Assembly: GCF_020723905.1 (NCBI RefSeq)
Contig: NZ_DYHZ01000001.1
Coordinates: forward strand, 303,501-367,500
Length of the DNA stretch: 64,000 bases
Source: Anaerolinea thermophila
GTDB taxonomy: Bacteria > Chloroflexota > Anaerolineae > Anaerolineales > Anaerolineaceae
Direction: 5' to 3'
A model generated the notes under the pieces. The model had not been told where the DNA came from. It made no database searches and saw only the letters and a list, made by a program, of their open reading frames with translations. Of the stretch, positions 16,157 to 24,137 are shown piece by piece. The translations under genes and the position numbers were made by a program. Each line of letters begins with the position of its first letter. Position 1 is the first letter of the stretch.

Positions 16157-17170
16157 ATGCCTCCACTGTATGTCGTCCAGCAAAACAGCAAATTACGCCT
16201 GAACAACCGGCGCGTGCAGGTGGAACAGGAAACCGATGAAGGTACGCAGGTGCTGGTCCAGATTCCCATCGGTCAGGTCTCTGAAATTGTGCTGTTCGGC
16301 AACATCGGGCTGACCACGCCGCTCATTGATGCTCTGCTCTATGAAGGGATTCCGGTCATCTTTCTGACCCGCGATGGCGATTACCGCGGCTCGCTGAACG
16401 GAACGCTGACCCCGCATGTGCCTCTCCGGCGGGCACAGTACCGCGCCCTGGAAAAGCCGGCGTTTATCCTCGAAATGGCAAAAGGGTTGGTGCGCGCCAA
16501 GTTGCGTCATCAACGCACCCTGCTGCAACGGCACAACCGTCCCCCGCAATCGGATCCAGAGATTGCTCAAGTGATCGAGCGGATGGGGCAAGCCATAGAT
16601 GAGGTCGAACGCAAAACCAGTCTTTCCAGTCTGCGCGGGCTGGAAGGAGCGGCTACAGCGGCATACTTCAGCGGCTACCGGCGGCTCTTTGACCCCGAAT
16701 GGAAGTTTGACGCCCGCCTGAGACGCCCGCCGCCCGATCCGGTCAACGCCCTGCTTTCACTGGGGTACACCCTGCTGGCGCAGGACTGCGCCGCCGCCGT
16801 ACAGGCGGTGGGACTGGACCCTTACGCCGGTTTCCTTCACGAGGTGGCATACAACCGTCCGGCGCTGGGGTTAGACCTGCTGGAGGAATTTCGCCCACTG
16901 GTGGACGGGGTCGTGCTGTGGGTATGTCGTTCGGGTAAGATTCGCCCCGATCAATTTACGCCGGGACCTCCCGAACGCCCGGTTGTGCTGGATGAGACCG
17001 GAAAACGCGACTTCATCTACGCCTTTGAAGAACGTATGGACACGCGCTTCACCCATCCACTGGCAAAACAGTCGTTAACGATGCGCCAGTGCCTCATCGA
17101 GCAGGCACGCCAGATTGCGCACCGCATTCTGGAAGACCGACCAGGCTATGAGGATATGGGCTTCCGCTGA
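16157..17170 (+). CDS. cas1: Cas1 integrase
   Basis: 337 residues, normal length. An AAGGGGGAG ribosome site precedes the ATG at 16157. The N-terminal beta domain has IPIGQVSEIVLFGNIGLTTP, and the helical domain holds the metal ligands: Glu163 (LRGLEGAATAAYF), His228 (FLHEVAYNRP) and the acidic group Asp240-Leu-Leu-Glu243-Glu244 (LDLLEEFRP). Together with Cas2 it inserts new spacers. A one-base overlap with cas2 (TGATG) shows coupling. No reverse transcriptase is fused or adjacent, so spacers are probably taken from DNA. Confidence 0.97.
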   Translation: MPPLYVVQQNSKLRLNNRRVQVEQETDEGTQVLVQIPIGQVSEIVLFGNIGLTTPLIDALLYEGIPVIFLTRDGDYRGSLNGTLTPHVPLRRAQYRALEKPAFILEMAKGLVRAKLRHQRTLLQRHNRPPQSDPEIAQVIERMGQAIDEVERKTSLSSLRGLEGAATAAYFSGYRRLFDPEWKFDARLRRPPPDPVNALLSLGYTLLAQDCAAAVQAVGLDPYAGFLHEVAYNRPALGLDLLEEFRPLVDGVVLWVCRSGKIRPDQFTPGPPERPVVLDETGKRDFIYAFEERMDTRFTHPLAKQSLTMRQCLIEQARQIAHRILEDRPGYEDMGFR

Positions 17171-17460
17171 TGAGCGAAGGGCGCAGTTTTTACGTGCTGG
17201 CATACGATATCAGCGACGACCGCCGCCGTCTGAAACTGGCGCGGCTGATGGAATCGCTGGGGGTGCGCGTGCAGGGCAGTGTGTTTGAAGCCTACCTGAC
17301 CGCGCGCGAACTGGAACATCTTTTGCGCCGATGCAGGAAAATCATGAAGACGGAAGAAGACAGTTTGCGCATTTACCGCCTGTGCGCCGCCTGCCGGCAG
17401 GAAATCCGAACTGAAGGAAAAGGACATGTGACCCCACCACCGCAGGTCACCGTGATTTAA
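17170..17460 (+). CDS. cas2: Cas2 adaptation subunit
   Basis: 96 residues. FYVLAYDISDDRRRLKLARL contains the conserved first-strand aspartate (Asp13), and GVRVQGSVFEAYL is the second family motif. It forms the structural core of the Cas1-Cas2 integrase. It is the last gene of the operon; the leader and array begin right after its stop, so the integrase genes sit at the end where new spacers enter. A large perfect inverted repeat begins six bases downstream. Confidence 0.96.
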   Translation: MSEGRSFYVLAYDISDDRRRLKLARLMESLGVRVQGSVFEAYLTARELEHLLRRCRKIMKTEEDSLRIYRLCAACRQEIRTEGKGHVTPPPQVTVI

Positions 17461-17465
17461 AAGGA

Positions 17466-17529
17466 TTTTGCGTACCCCCCCTCCATTTCAGGGCATTTCG
17501 GGGCATTTTTTCAGGGGGGGTACGCAAAA
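17466..17529. repeat. Perfect 16-bp inverted repeat between cas2 and the CRISPR leader promoter
   Basis: The left arm TTTTGCGTACCCCCCC (17466-17481) is matched exactly by GGGGGGGTACGCAAAA (17514-17529), with a 32-base loop that holds two copies of GGGCATTT. Pairing continues outward past a one-base bulge (GATTTT against AAAAATC). It could be the end signal of the cas operon, a protein-binding site, or a docking point for integration machinery. It lacks a clean T-run directly after the right arm, so it is not a standard terminator. Confidence 0.6.
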
Positions 17530-17585
17530 ATCGGGCAGGTGGAAGACGAAACCACTCTGCCGGAGAGAAAGGCATGGAAAAAGAC

Positions 17586-17614
17586 TTGATTTTTGAAAAA
17601 AGATGTGCTATTCT
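17586..17614 (+). promoter_or_regulatory. CRISPR leader promoter
   Basis: TTGATT (17586-17591) and TATTCT (17609-17614) are 17 bases apart. Transcription would start near 17621 and enter the first repeat at 17675. Two small stem-loops, CCCC/GGGG and CTACC/GGTAG, lie between promoter and array. The direction agrees with the degenerate last repeat at the far end. Confidence 0.5.
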
Positions 17615-17674
17615 GGAAACAGTTCCCCCTGCGGGGGCACTTCTACCGGCAGGTAGTGGATGGGCAAAAGTGCA

Positions 17675-18819
17675 GTCTGAATCAAAGAAGACCCGAAAGG
17701 GTATTAAGACGCATTTCGTGACCAGGTAGAACGGGAACTTCTGGCATTTGGTCTGAATCAAAGAAGACCCGAAAGGGTATTAAGACGCTCCCGCGATTTT
17801 CACAGTCTTTAAATCTTTGAAGGTCAGTCTGAATCAAAGAAGACCCGAAAGGGTATTAAGACTCCAGACGGACTGGAAGACGTCTTTCACGTGGCTCTTG
17901 GTCTGAATCAAAGAAGACCCGAAAGGGTATTAAGACAGATGAGATTGCTGCATGGTGGCGCAGTCAAGGGATTGTGGGTCTGAATCAAAGAAGACCCGAA
18001 AGGGTATTAAGACATCACGGCGGTGAACAGGATGTCACCCCTAGCGTCTGTTTGTCTGAATCAAAGAAGACCCGAAAGGGTATTAAGACATTCTCTCGAA
18101 AATTGGGAGAAGGCTTGGCGTGTCGGTCTGAATCAAAGAAGACCCGAAAGGGTATTAAGACGCACGTGACACGGGCTCGCGCGTCGCAAAGCCGCCCATG
18201 GGTCTGAATCAAAGAAGACCCGAAAGGGTATTAAGACTTTCTGAGAGGATTTTTCTCAAGTGCTTCCTTGTACAGTCTGAATCAAAGAAGACCCGAAAGG
18301 GTATTAAGACGGATAGGGTTTGGAGCGAAATCCTGAAGAGGTGCGACGGTCTGAATCAAAGAAGACCCGAAAGGGTATTAAGACATAAACATCAACCCAA
18401 TATCTTTCATAGTCTTGCGCAATTAGTCTGAATCAAAGAAGACCCGAAAGGGTATTAAGACTGCAATGAGTAATTCACGCTTTTCGTCCATGTTGCCTCA
18501 GAGTCTGAATCAAAGAAGACCCGAAAGGGTATTAAGACTTTATATATAGCGCGATTTTTTTCGTGAGTTCCATTTTTTGTCTGAATCAAAGAAGACCCGA
18601 AAGGGTATTAAGACACTCTTATCTCGTCCACGTCATTGCCCCAGTAGGTCGGTCTGAATCAAAGAAGACCCGAAAGGGTATTAAGACGGTTTAGCCGTAG
18701 CCGGTGTGTCTGAATCAAAGAAGACCCGAAAGGGTATTAAGACATTTGAGCGATTGCGCTCAAATCATAGCGACCCACAATATGTCTGAATCAAAGAAGA
18801 CCCGAAAGGGTATTCAAGT
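17675..18819 (+). CRISPR. CRISPR array, 16 repeats of 36 bases and 15 spacers
   Basis: The repeat starts GTCTGAATCA, has a central ACCC-GAAA-GGGT hairpin, and ends ATTAAGAC. Repeats begin at 17675, 17751, 17827, 17901, 17978, 18054, 18126, 18202, 18275, 18349, 18426, 18503, 18579, 18652, 18708 and 18784. Repeats 1-15 appear identical. Repeat 16 matches for 31 bases and then diverges (CAAGT in place of AAGAC), as expected at the leader-distal end. Spacers are 36-41 bases except spacer 14 (18688-18707), which is only 20. Spacer 15 (18744-18783) contains a 9-bp perfect hairpin. The leader lies on the cas2 side, and transcription runs rightward. Confidence 0.99.
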
Positions 18820-18915
18820 AAAAACGGCGAAGGGGGAAAATGACAATCGCCGTCCTGTTCCACAAATATTCAAACCAATCTGATTGGAAAACCTCTTGAA
18901 GACCGCGTCGAACAC

Positions 18916-18943
18916 AAAAAAAAAACGGAGCGTGCTCTCCGTT
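18916..18943 (-). terminator. Intrinsic terminator reading leftward, toward the array
   Basis: AACGGAG (18924-18930) and CTCCGTT (18937-18943) form a 7-bp stem with a six-base loop. On the minus strand the stem is followed by ten T (18925-18916). It would stop transcripts from the aldo/keto reductase-aldolase operon before they run antisense through the CRISPR array. Confidence 0.7.
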
Positions 18944-18974
18944 AAGATTCAAAACACGAAAGGAGTTTTCAAGA

Positions 18975-19144
18975 ATGTCTGAAGAACTGCTTTATGAGGC
19001 TCAACTCACTGCGTGCACTGCGAAGCGCTGATGGAAGCAGATTACGATCCGCCGTTTCATAACTGTGCAATCTGCGACGAATGCTCCGAGACATACCACA
19101 ATGATCCACCCGACGAAAACGATCTGGAAGAGTTTGAGGCGTGA
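18975..19144 (+). pseudogene. Small zinc-ribbon-like gene broken by a frameshift
   Basis: AAAGGAG precedes the ATG at 18975, which opens MSEELLYEAQLT and then ends at a TGA at 19029. Reading on in another frame from about 19010 to the TGA at 19142 gives CVHCEALMEADYDPP, then CAICDEC and an acidic tail. Two CxxC pairs make this a likely small zinc-binding protein of about 55 residues if one base were changed near 19005-19012. It could be a recent pseudogene or a sequencing error; a programmed frameshift is less likely because I see no slippery run. The remaining 120 bases to the aldolase gene hold a near-copy of its ribosome-site context (CGAAAGGAAGTTTTCATG at 19181) leading a short frame of unclear meaning. 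Confidence 0.5.
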
Positions 19145-19266
19145 CCATTGAATAAGCGGAGAAACGATGCAATGCGTCCCCCCGAAAGGAAGTTTTCATG
19201 AAAGAGGGCAGAAAAGCGGGGAGGGATGACCGTCTCCGTTACCGGGATCGTTCTGACCCGTTGCCC

Positions 19267-20676
19267 CTACCCTGCCAGATCGGACATATCCTCTGAGGGC
19301 GTGGATTGCATCCAGTAATCTTCCAGGTAAAACGGCACTGCACGGGGATCAACCCACTGGCTGACCAGGGATCGCGTTCCGGCGCATCCCAGGCGTTCCA
19401 TCAATACGACAAACTGTTCTTCCCAGTCCTGCATCACCGCCTCATGGATCTCCTCCGGCAGACGCAGGAAGGTCTCTTTAAAAGGCGCCAGCGCGTGCAT
19501 ACGCACCGCGGCGTAGAACTGGGCATCGCTCTGATCGGCACGGCGTTCGTTGCGATAACGGGCATCCAGCCATGCCTGAACCGCCCGGAGATGATCCTCG
19601 GGCAGGTGCTCAAAAAATGTGTTCATGAAAGCCGTTGCCAGGTGCACCTCCAGCGTGCCGTAACGCACAAATGCCGGAAAAAGATCCAGCGGCAGGGTCG
19701 AAGCGCCATGCTGAACCACCCCGCCCATCCCGTAAACCTGCCGTGCCACCTGACCGAGACGCTGGATAGCCTCAAAATCAATGTTCACCGGCGCAAAAGA
19801 ACCATCCGCAAGGACAATCCCGCCGTGGGCAGAGCCGGTGTGAATGCTCACCTTGCTCAAACCCGCCGCATCGCCGGAAAGCGCGTGGAGCGCGCGCCGG
19901 AAAAGATGCATGAAGGCATGCAGTTCCTCTTCAGTAGTGACATGCCCTCCCACCTCGCCAATCTCCCCTCCGAGAGAAAAAGAAACCCCTTCAGGTTGTA
20001 GAGAACGGGCAAATGCCACCAGACTGGCGGTCAGGACGGCATTATCGAACTGCTGATCCTGCACCTGAGGATGGCGGAGATCCACCAGCGTGGAGGCATC
20101 CAGATCCATGTTGAAGAACCCCGCCAGCACCGCCTCGCGGATAAGCGCCTCAAGGGTGGTCTTTTCCTTCCAGCGCGGACGGTTTGCCGAGGCTTGAAAA
20201 TGGTCTCCCTGCAGAAAGACCGCACCGCGGTAGCCTTCGGCAATTGCCGCCGCCAGCACGGCAGTGGCATACTCCGCCAGACTTTGCCCCGTCCAGTCCA
20301 GTTCCACGCGGGCGATTTCAAAAATGAACATCCCGGCATCCAGGCGGCGGGCAGCGCGAAAGACGGCTCGTGCCCCCTCAAAGGGCAGCACGCGCAAATT
20401 GAAGGCTGGAGCAGTCCATGTAGCCAGGACCTCCCCTCGCGCACGCGCCCGGTACAATGCCTCTATGGAAGCAGGAAAAATGCCCAGAGATTGCGCCGCT
20501 CCGCGCACCAGAAAACGCGCCCATGCGGCGCGTTCCCCTTTTTCCAGCGCAGAAACTTCCACCAGGCGGTGAACGGTGCGGCGCAGGCGCGGCTCACTGC
20601 GCACCTGCACGGTCAAGCCGTCCCATGCAAGGCTGTCTTCGACCAGCGAAAGCAAACCCACAGGTAACAGGCTCAT
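19267..20676 (-). CDS. Class II (zinc) fructose/ketose-bisphosphate aldolase family protein
   Basis: 469 residues, longer than the usual 280-360 because of extra helical sequence at both ends. The zinc-site motifs of class II aldolases are present: LQGDHFQ (Asp158, His159), GGEIGEVGG (about 236-244), HTGSAHGG (His279 to Gly286) and VVQHGAST with His323. It should cleave a ketose (bis)phosphate into dihydroxyacetone phosphate and an aldehyde. It starts four bases after the aldo/keto reductase gene on the same strand without its own clear ribosome site, so the two form an operon. A reductase next to an aldolase suggests catabolism of an unusual sugar or polyol; which one cannot be said. Confidence 0.75.
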   Translation of the reverse strand: MSLLPVGLLSLVEDSLAWDGLTVQVRSEPRLRRTVHRLVEVSALEKGERAAWARFLVRGAAQSLGIFPASIEALYRARARGEVLATWTAPAFNLRVLPFEGARAVFRAARRLDAGMFIFEIARVELDWTGQSLAEYATAVLAAAIAEGYRGAVFLQGDHFQASANRPRWKEKTTLEALIREAVLAGFFNMDLDASTLVDLRHPQVQDQQFDNAVLTASLVAFARSLQPEGVSFSLGGEIGEVGGHVTTEEELHAFMHLFRRALHALSGDAAGLSKVSIHTGSAHGGIVLADGSFAPVNIDFEAIQRLGQVARQVYGMGGVVQHGASTLPLDLFPAFVRYGTLEVHLATAFMNTFFEHLPEDHLRAVQAWLDARYRNERRADQSDAQFYAAVRMHALAPFKETFLRLPEEIHEAVMQDWEEQFVVLMERLGCAGTRSLVSQWVDPRAVPFYLEDYWMQSTPSEDMSDLAG

Positions 20677-20680
20677 AGGC

Positions 20681-21682
20681 TCAATCCGTAATTCGGGCTT
20701 TCATCCACTCATTGCTGTTGTGGAAATCAGCAACCGCATTCCCGGGATGAACAAGCGCATCAAAGAGCGGACGGTCTTCATCGCTCAGACGCATCTCCAG
20801 CACAGGCAATAACTCTTCCAGGTGCTCCAGCGTGCGCGGGCCAATGATCGGCGAGGTAATGCCGGGCTGATCCTTACACCACAACAGCGCCAGTTGAGAG
20901 GGGGTCATGCCGCGTTCCTGCGCCATTTGCGCCACTTTCCGGGCAACCTCCACTCCCCGGCGGGTAATGCGCTCCTGGAACATGGCGCCCATCCGTTCGG
21001 CGCGGGAACCGCCGGGAATTTCCCCGCTGGAATAGCGTCCGGACAAAATACCGCCCGCCAGCGGCGACCACGGCAGGAGCGCCAGTCCGTACTTTTGCGC
21101 CAGCGGCACCAGTTCATTTTCGATGCGTCGGTCCAGCAGGTTATAGGGGGGTTGCTCGCTGATATAACGCGCCAGACCGTACTTCTCGCTAACCGCCAGT
21201 GCCTCCATCACCATCCACGCGGGATGGGTGGAGCAACCGATATAACGCACCTTGCCCGAGCGCACCAGATCGTCAAAGGCGCGCAGGGTTTCATCTACAG
21301 GAACCTGTAAACCCGGGCGGTGCAGTTGATACAGATCAATATGATCAGTTTGCAGACGGCGCAGGGAGTCTTCGCAGGCTTTCAGAATGTGCAGCCGGGA
21401 AACACCGCTCTCATTGGGACCTTCCCCCATCTTCCCGTACACTTTCGTTGCCAGCACAACCGAGTCACGCCTGCCGCTCTCTTTGAGCGCCTTGCCTACA
21501 ATCACTTCAGACTGCCCGGCATTGTACACATTCGCAGTATCAATGAAGTTAATCCCGGCATCCAGTGCCCGATGAATGATGCGAATAGAGTCCTCTTCTG
21601 CCGTAGGACCGCCAAAGTTCATGGCTCCAAGACAAAGCGGTGAAACCATCACCCCAGTTCTACCCAGCATGCGATAGTCCAT
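20681..21682 (-). CDS. Aldo/keto reductase
   Basis: 333 residues. GAGGAGGGT lies before the ATG at 21682. The AKR tetrad is visible: Asp in FIDTANVYN with its Tyr (near 52-56), Lys in LATKVYG, and His in LYQLHRPG. It reduces aldehydes or ketones with NADPH, probably in the cytoplasm. The start MDYRMLGRTGVMVSPLCLGA is typical of the general bacterial AKR group (YajO/GSP69-like), which has no single substrate. It is the first gene of a two-gene operon with the class II aldolase and is divergent from the nucleotidyltransferase gene, with 163 bases between them. Confidence 0.9.
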   Translation of the reverse strand: MDYRMLGRTGVMVSPLCLGAMNFGGPTAEEDSIRIIHRALDAGINFIDTANVYNAGQSEVIVGKALKESGRRDSVVLATKVYGKMGEGPNESGVSRLHILKACEDSLRRLQTDHIDLYQLHRPGLQVPVDETLRAFDDLVRSGKVRYIGCSTHPAWMVMEALAVSEKYGLARYISEQPPYNLLDRRIENELVPLAQKYGLALLPWSPLAGGILSGRYSSGEIPGGSRAERMGAMFQERITRRGVEVARKVAQMAQERGMTPSQLALLWCKDQPGITSPIIGPRTLEHLEELLPVLEMRLSDEDRPLFDALVHPGNAVADFHNSNEWMKARITD

Positions 21683-21845
21683 TTTTGACCCTCCTCAAAT
21701 AAAGCAGTTACAATTTTAATTATAAGTCAATATTCAAAAAGTTTTCTCACGGCTCTCCTCGTTTCCAACCTGAAATTCACGCCTGCTTCCCTCTTTTTGG
21801 ACACACAGGCCAGAACCGTTAAAACCAGAGAAAGGAAAATGCCAC

Positions 21846-22637
21846 ATGATTGCCGGTCCGCAACCCTTTTCCCATGAAATTCGCATGACGCGAGCGCTGG
21901 AAATTGCCCGCAAAGTGCAGGCGCACTTTGGCAGGCGCACCCTTGCCGCGGGACTCTACGGCTCGCTGGCACGCCAGAGCGATGGTCCCTTTTCAGATAT
22001 TGAGATGCACGTTCTGATTGAGGGAATGGAGCCCGAACAGACGCTGGAATGGTCGGAAGGTCCCTGGAAAGCAGAAGTAAACCTGTACAGCCCGGAAATC
22101 TTCCTGGCGCAGGCGGCAGAACTGGACAGCGACTGGTCCATCACCCATGGAGGCTATGCGCATGTGCTGCCGCTTCTGGGGGATGCACAATGGTTTGCCC
22201 GGGCTCGAGAGCGCGTCTTCGACCACCCGGAAGAGGAAATCCGCACAGTGCTGGAAGAAGCCCTCATCGGCGATTTATACGAAATCATCGGAAAACTGCG
22301 CAACGCACGGGCGACCGGCAGCACCCACAGCGTACCCACCTGTGCCTTTTACGCGGCGCGCTTTTCTGTGTGCATTGCAGGATTGTGGAACCGCCATCTG
22401 TACACCAGCAGTTCGGTCCTGTATGACGAAGCCTTACAACTCCCTGACCGCCCGGCAGGGTTTGACGCCTTTCTGCGGCGCATCCTTCAGGGCAACCTGA
22501 ACGATGCTCAAGCCATTTTCGAAGAAGCCGATGCACTCTGGCTGGGGTTTGAAGAATGGGCAAACGCACACGGATTGACCCTCTACCGTAGGCTGGACGA
22601 CCTGCTTGCAGAAGTTCAGGATTCTCCGCGAACCTGA
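21846..22637 (+). CDS. Kanamycin nucleotidyltransferase-like protein (ANT(4') family)
   Basis: 263 residues, close to the 253 of staphylococcal kanamycin nucleotidyltransferase, with similarity along the whole chain as I remember that protein. [19 protein letters not shown] (36-54) holds the nucleotidyltransferase GS motif and the metal ligands Asp51 and Glu53. [14 protein letters not shown] and [16 protein letters not shown] follow in the same places. Glu146 ([10 protein letters not shown]) aligns with catalytic Glu145. The enzyme would transfer AMP from ATP to the 4'-hydroxyl of an aminoglycoside. Its base composition matches the neighbours and no mobile element is near, so it looks resident rather than recently acquired. 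Its last 22 bases overlap convergent gatB. The true substrate is unknown. Confidence 0.8.
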   Translation: MIAGPQPFSHEIRMTRALEIARKVQAHFGRRTLAAGLYGSLARQSDGPFSDIEMHVLIEGMEPEQTLEWSEGPWKAEVNLYSPEIFLAQAAELDSDWSITHGGYAHVLPLLGDAQWFARARERVFDHPEEEIRTVLEEALIGDLYEIIGKLRNARATGSTHSVPTCAFYAARFSVCIAGLWNRHLYTSSSVLYDEALQLPDRPAGFDAFLRRILQGNLNDAQAIFEEADALWLGFEEWANAHGLTLYRRLDDLLAEVQDSPRT

Positions 22638-24085
22638 TCCTCCAGGCAACGGGTCAGTTCCTCGCGCACCATCTGCGGATTGGCTTTGCCCCGCGTCAGG
22701 CGCATCACCTGTCCGTAAAACCAGTTGAAGAGGGTTGATTTTCCCGAGCGGTATTTGTCCAGTTCTGCAGGATTTTCGCGCAACACCTGCGCAACGATGC
22801 GGGCAATCCACTCCGGATCAGACACCTGTTCCAGCCCCCGTTCTGCAATGATTTGCACGGCAGGCTTGCCCGACATACACATTTCCTGCAAAACTCCCTT
22901 GGCAGTATTCAGGTTGATTTGCCCTTCCACCGTGCGATCCAGCAGATCCGCAAAACCCTCCGGAGAAAGGCGCAGGACTTCCAGGGTTTGCCCCTGTTCA
23001 TTCAGCCGGGCAAGCAATTCCCCCGTCACCCAGGTTGCCGCCATACGTGCGGGGGCTCTTTTCAAGGCACCAACAACGCGGTCAAAGAAATCTGCCAGCG
23101 CGGGATCGCTGACCAGCAGGCGCGCTTCAGCGGGAGCCAGCCCCAGGGCTTCCACATACCGGCGTTGACGCTCCCATGGCAGTTCCGGTAAAGCGGCACG
23201 AATGGACTCCACCCATTCCGGAGTCACCACCAGCGGAGGCAAATCCGGTTCGGGAAAATAGCGATAGTCGTGGGCTTCTTCCTTGCTTCTCTGAGAAAAC
23301 GTGATTTCCTGCGCTTCGTCCCATCCCACCGTTTCCTGCTCTACCACCTCACCCCGGGAAAGTTTTCCCACCTGCACCTCAATCTGATAGGCTACAGCGC
23401 GTTCGAGGGAGCGAAAACTGTTCAGGTTTTTAATTTCAACCCGCGTGCCCAGGGTGGAACTTCCAGCCGGACGGACGGAAATGTTGGGCTCAATCCGCAG
23501 TGCCCCCTTTTCCATATCCCCGGAACTGGCTTGCAGGGTGCGCAACAGGATGCGCAGGGTTTGAGCGTACGCACGCACTTCCTGTGCCGAACGCAAATCC
23601 GGCTCGGAGACAATTTCCAGCAGGGGCACTCCGGCGCGGTTCAAATCCACCAGAGAGTACACTTCTCCATCGGCATGAACATGGCTCAGTTTACCGGTAT
23701 CTTCCTCCAGATGAACCCGGCGAATGCGAATTTCACGCCATCCCGATTCGGTTTCAATGGGCAGAATCCCGTTCACTGCCAGCGGTTGTTCGTACTGCGA
23801 AATCTGATACCCTTTGGGCAAGTCGGGATAAAAATAATTCTTCCGGGCAAACACGCTGACCGGATGGATCTGGCATCCCAGCGCCAGAGCAACGCGCAGG
23901 GCAAGTTCCACTGCCTGGCGATTGATCACCGGTAAAGTGCCCGGCATTCCGGCACAGATTGGACAAACCGCCACATTGGGCTCCGCCTGTGTCGAATCGA
24001 CCACCGGGCAGGAACAGAACATTTTGGAACGGGTCAGCAGTTCTGCATGAATTTCCAGACCAATTACAGCCTCAAAGGCGACCAT
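22616..24085 (-). CDS. gatB: Aspartyl/glutamyl-tRNA amidotransferase subunit B
   Basis: 489 residues, normal length. It opens [20 protein letters not shown] and has CPVC-type metal-site cysteines ([22 protein letters not shown]), [20 protein letters not shown] and the EDTGKLSH loop. The C-terminal YqeY-like tail is complete. With GatA and GatC, not in this window, it turns Glu-tRNA(Gln) or Asp-tRNA(Asn) into the amidated form. The ATG at 24085 is the family's normal start, but there is no ribosome site, and a terminator-like hairpin ends only ten bases upstream (see 24096-24129). Confidence 0.96.
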   Translation of the reverse strand: MVAFEAVIGLEIHAELLTRSKMFCSCPVVDSTQAEPNVAVCPICAGMPGTLPVINRQAVELALRVALALGCQIHPVSVFARKNYFYPDLPKGYQISQYEQPLAVNGILPIETESGWREIRIRRVHLEEDTGKLSHVHADGEVYSLVDLNRAGVPLLEIVSEPDLRSAQEVRAYAQTLRILLRTLQASSGDMEKGALRIEPNISVRPAGSSTLGTRVEIKNLNSFRSLERAVAYQIEVQVGKLSRGEVVEQETVGWDEAQEITFSQRSKEEAHDYRYFPEPDLPPLVVTPEWVESIRAALPELPWERQRRYVEALGLAPAEARLLVSDPALADFFDRVVGALKRAPARMAATWVTGELLARLNEQGQTLEVLRLSPEGFADLLDRTVEGQINLNTAKGVLQEMCMSGKPAVQIIAERGLEQVSDPEWIARIVAQVLRENPAELDKYRSGKSTLFNWFYGQVMRLTRGKANPQMVREELTRCLEDQVRGES

Positions 24086-24095
24086 CTTAAAACAA

Positions 24096-24129
24096 AAGGG
24101 AGCGCAAAGGGATTCCCTCCGGCTCCCTT
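24096..24129 (-). terminator. Terminator or attenuator hairpin between ychF and gatB
   Basis: On the minus strand AAGGGAGC (24129-24122) pairs with GCTCCCTT (24103-24096) over 8 bp and is followed by a T-rich stretch (TTTTGTTTT). A nested GGGA/TCCC helix lies in the loop. It ends ychF transcription, yet gatB starts only ten bases later, so it may act as an attenuator for gatB. Confidence 0.6.
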
Positions 24130-24137
24130 CCTCCTTT

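Noticed and set aside
6421-17460. A type III-B (Cmr) locus
   Set aside because: The subunit order and motifs are those of Csm (III-A): csm1-csm5 with Csm2 and Csm5, and no Cmr1, Cmr5 or Cmr6.
17974-18431. Open frames on both strands across the CRISPR array, 65-77 residues
   Set aside because: They are translations of the repeat itself: the same residues recur at each repeat, with no ribosome sites.
18969-19199. A 76-codon minus-strand frame after the array
   Set aside because: The plus strand here has a better ribosome site and CxxC coding pattern; the minus frame has no recognisable features.
21846-22637. Nucleotidyltransferase gene as part of a resistance island or transposon
   Set aside because: No inverted repeats, transposase, integrase or composition change is visible around it.
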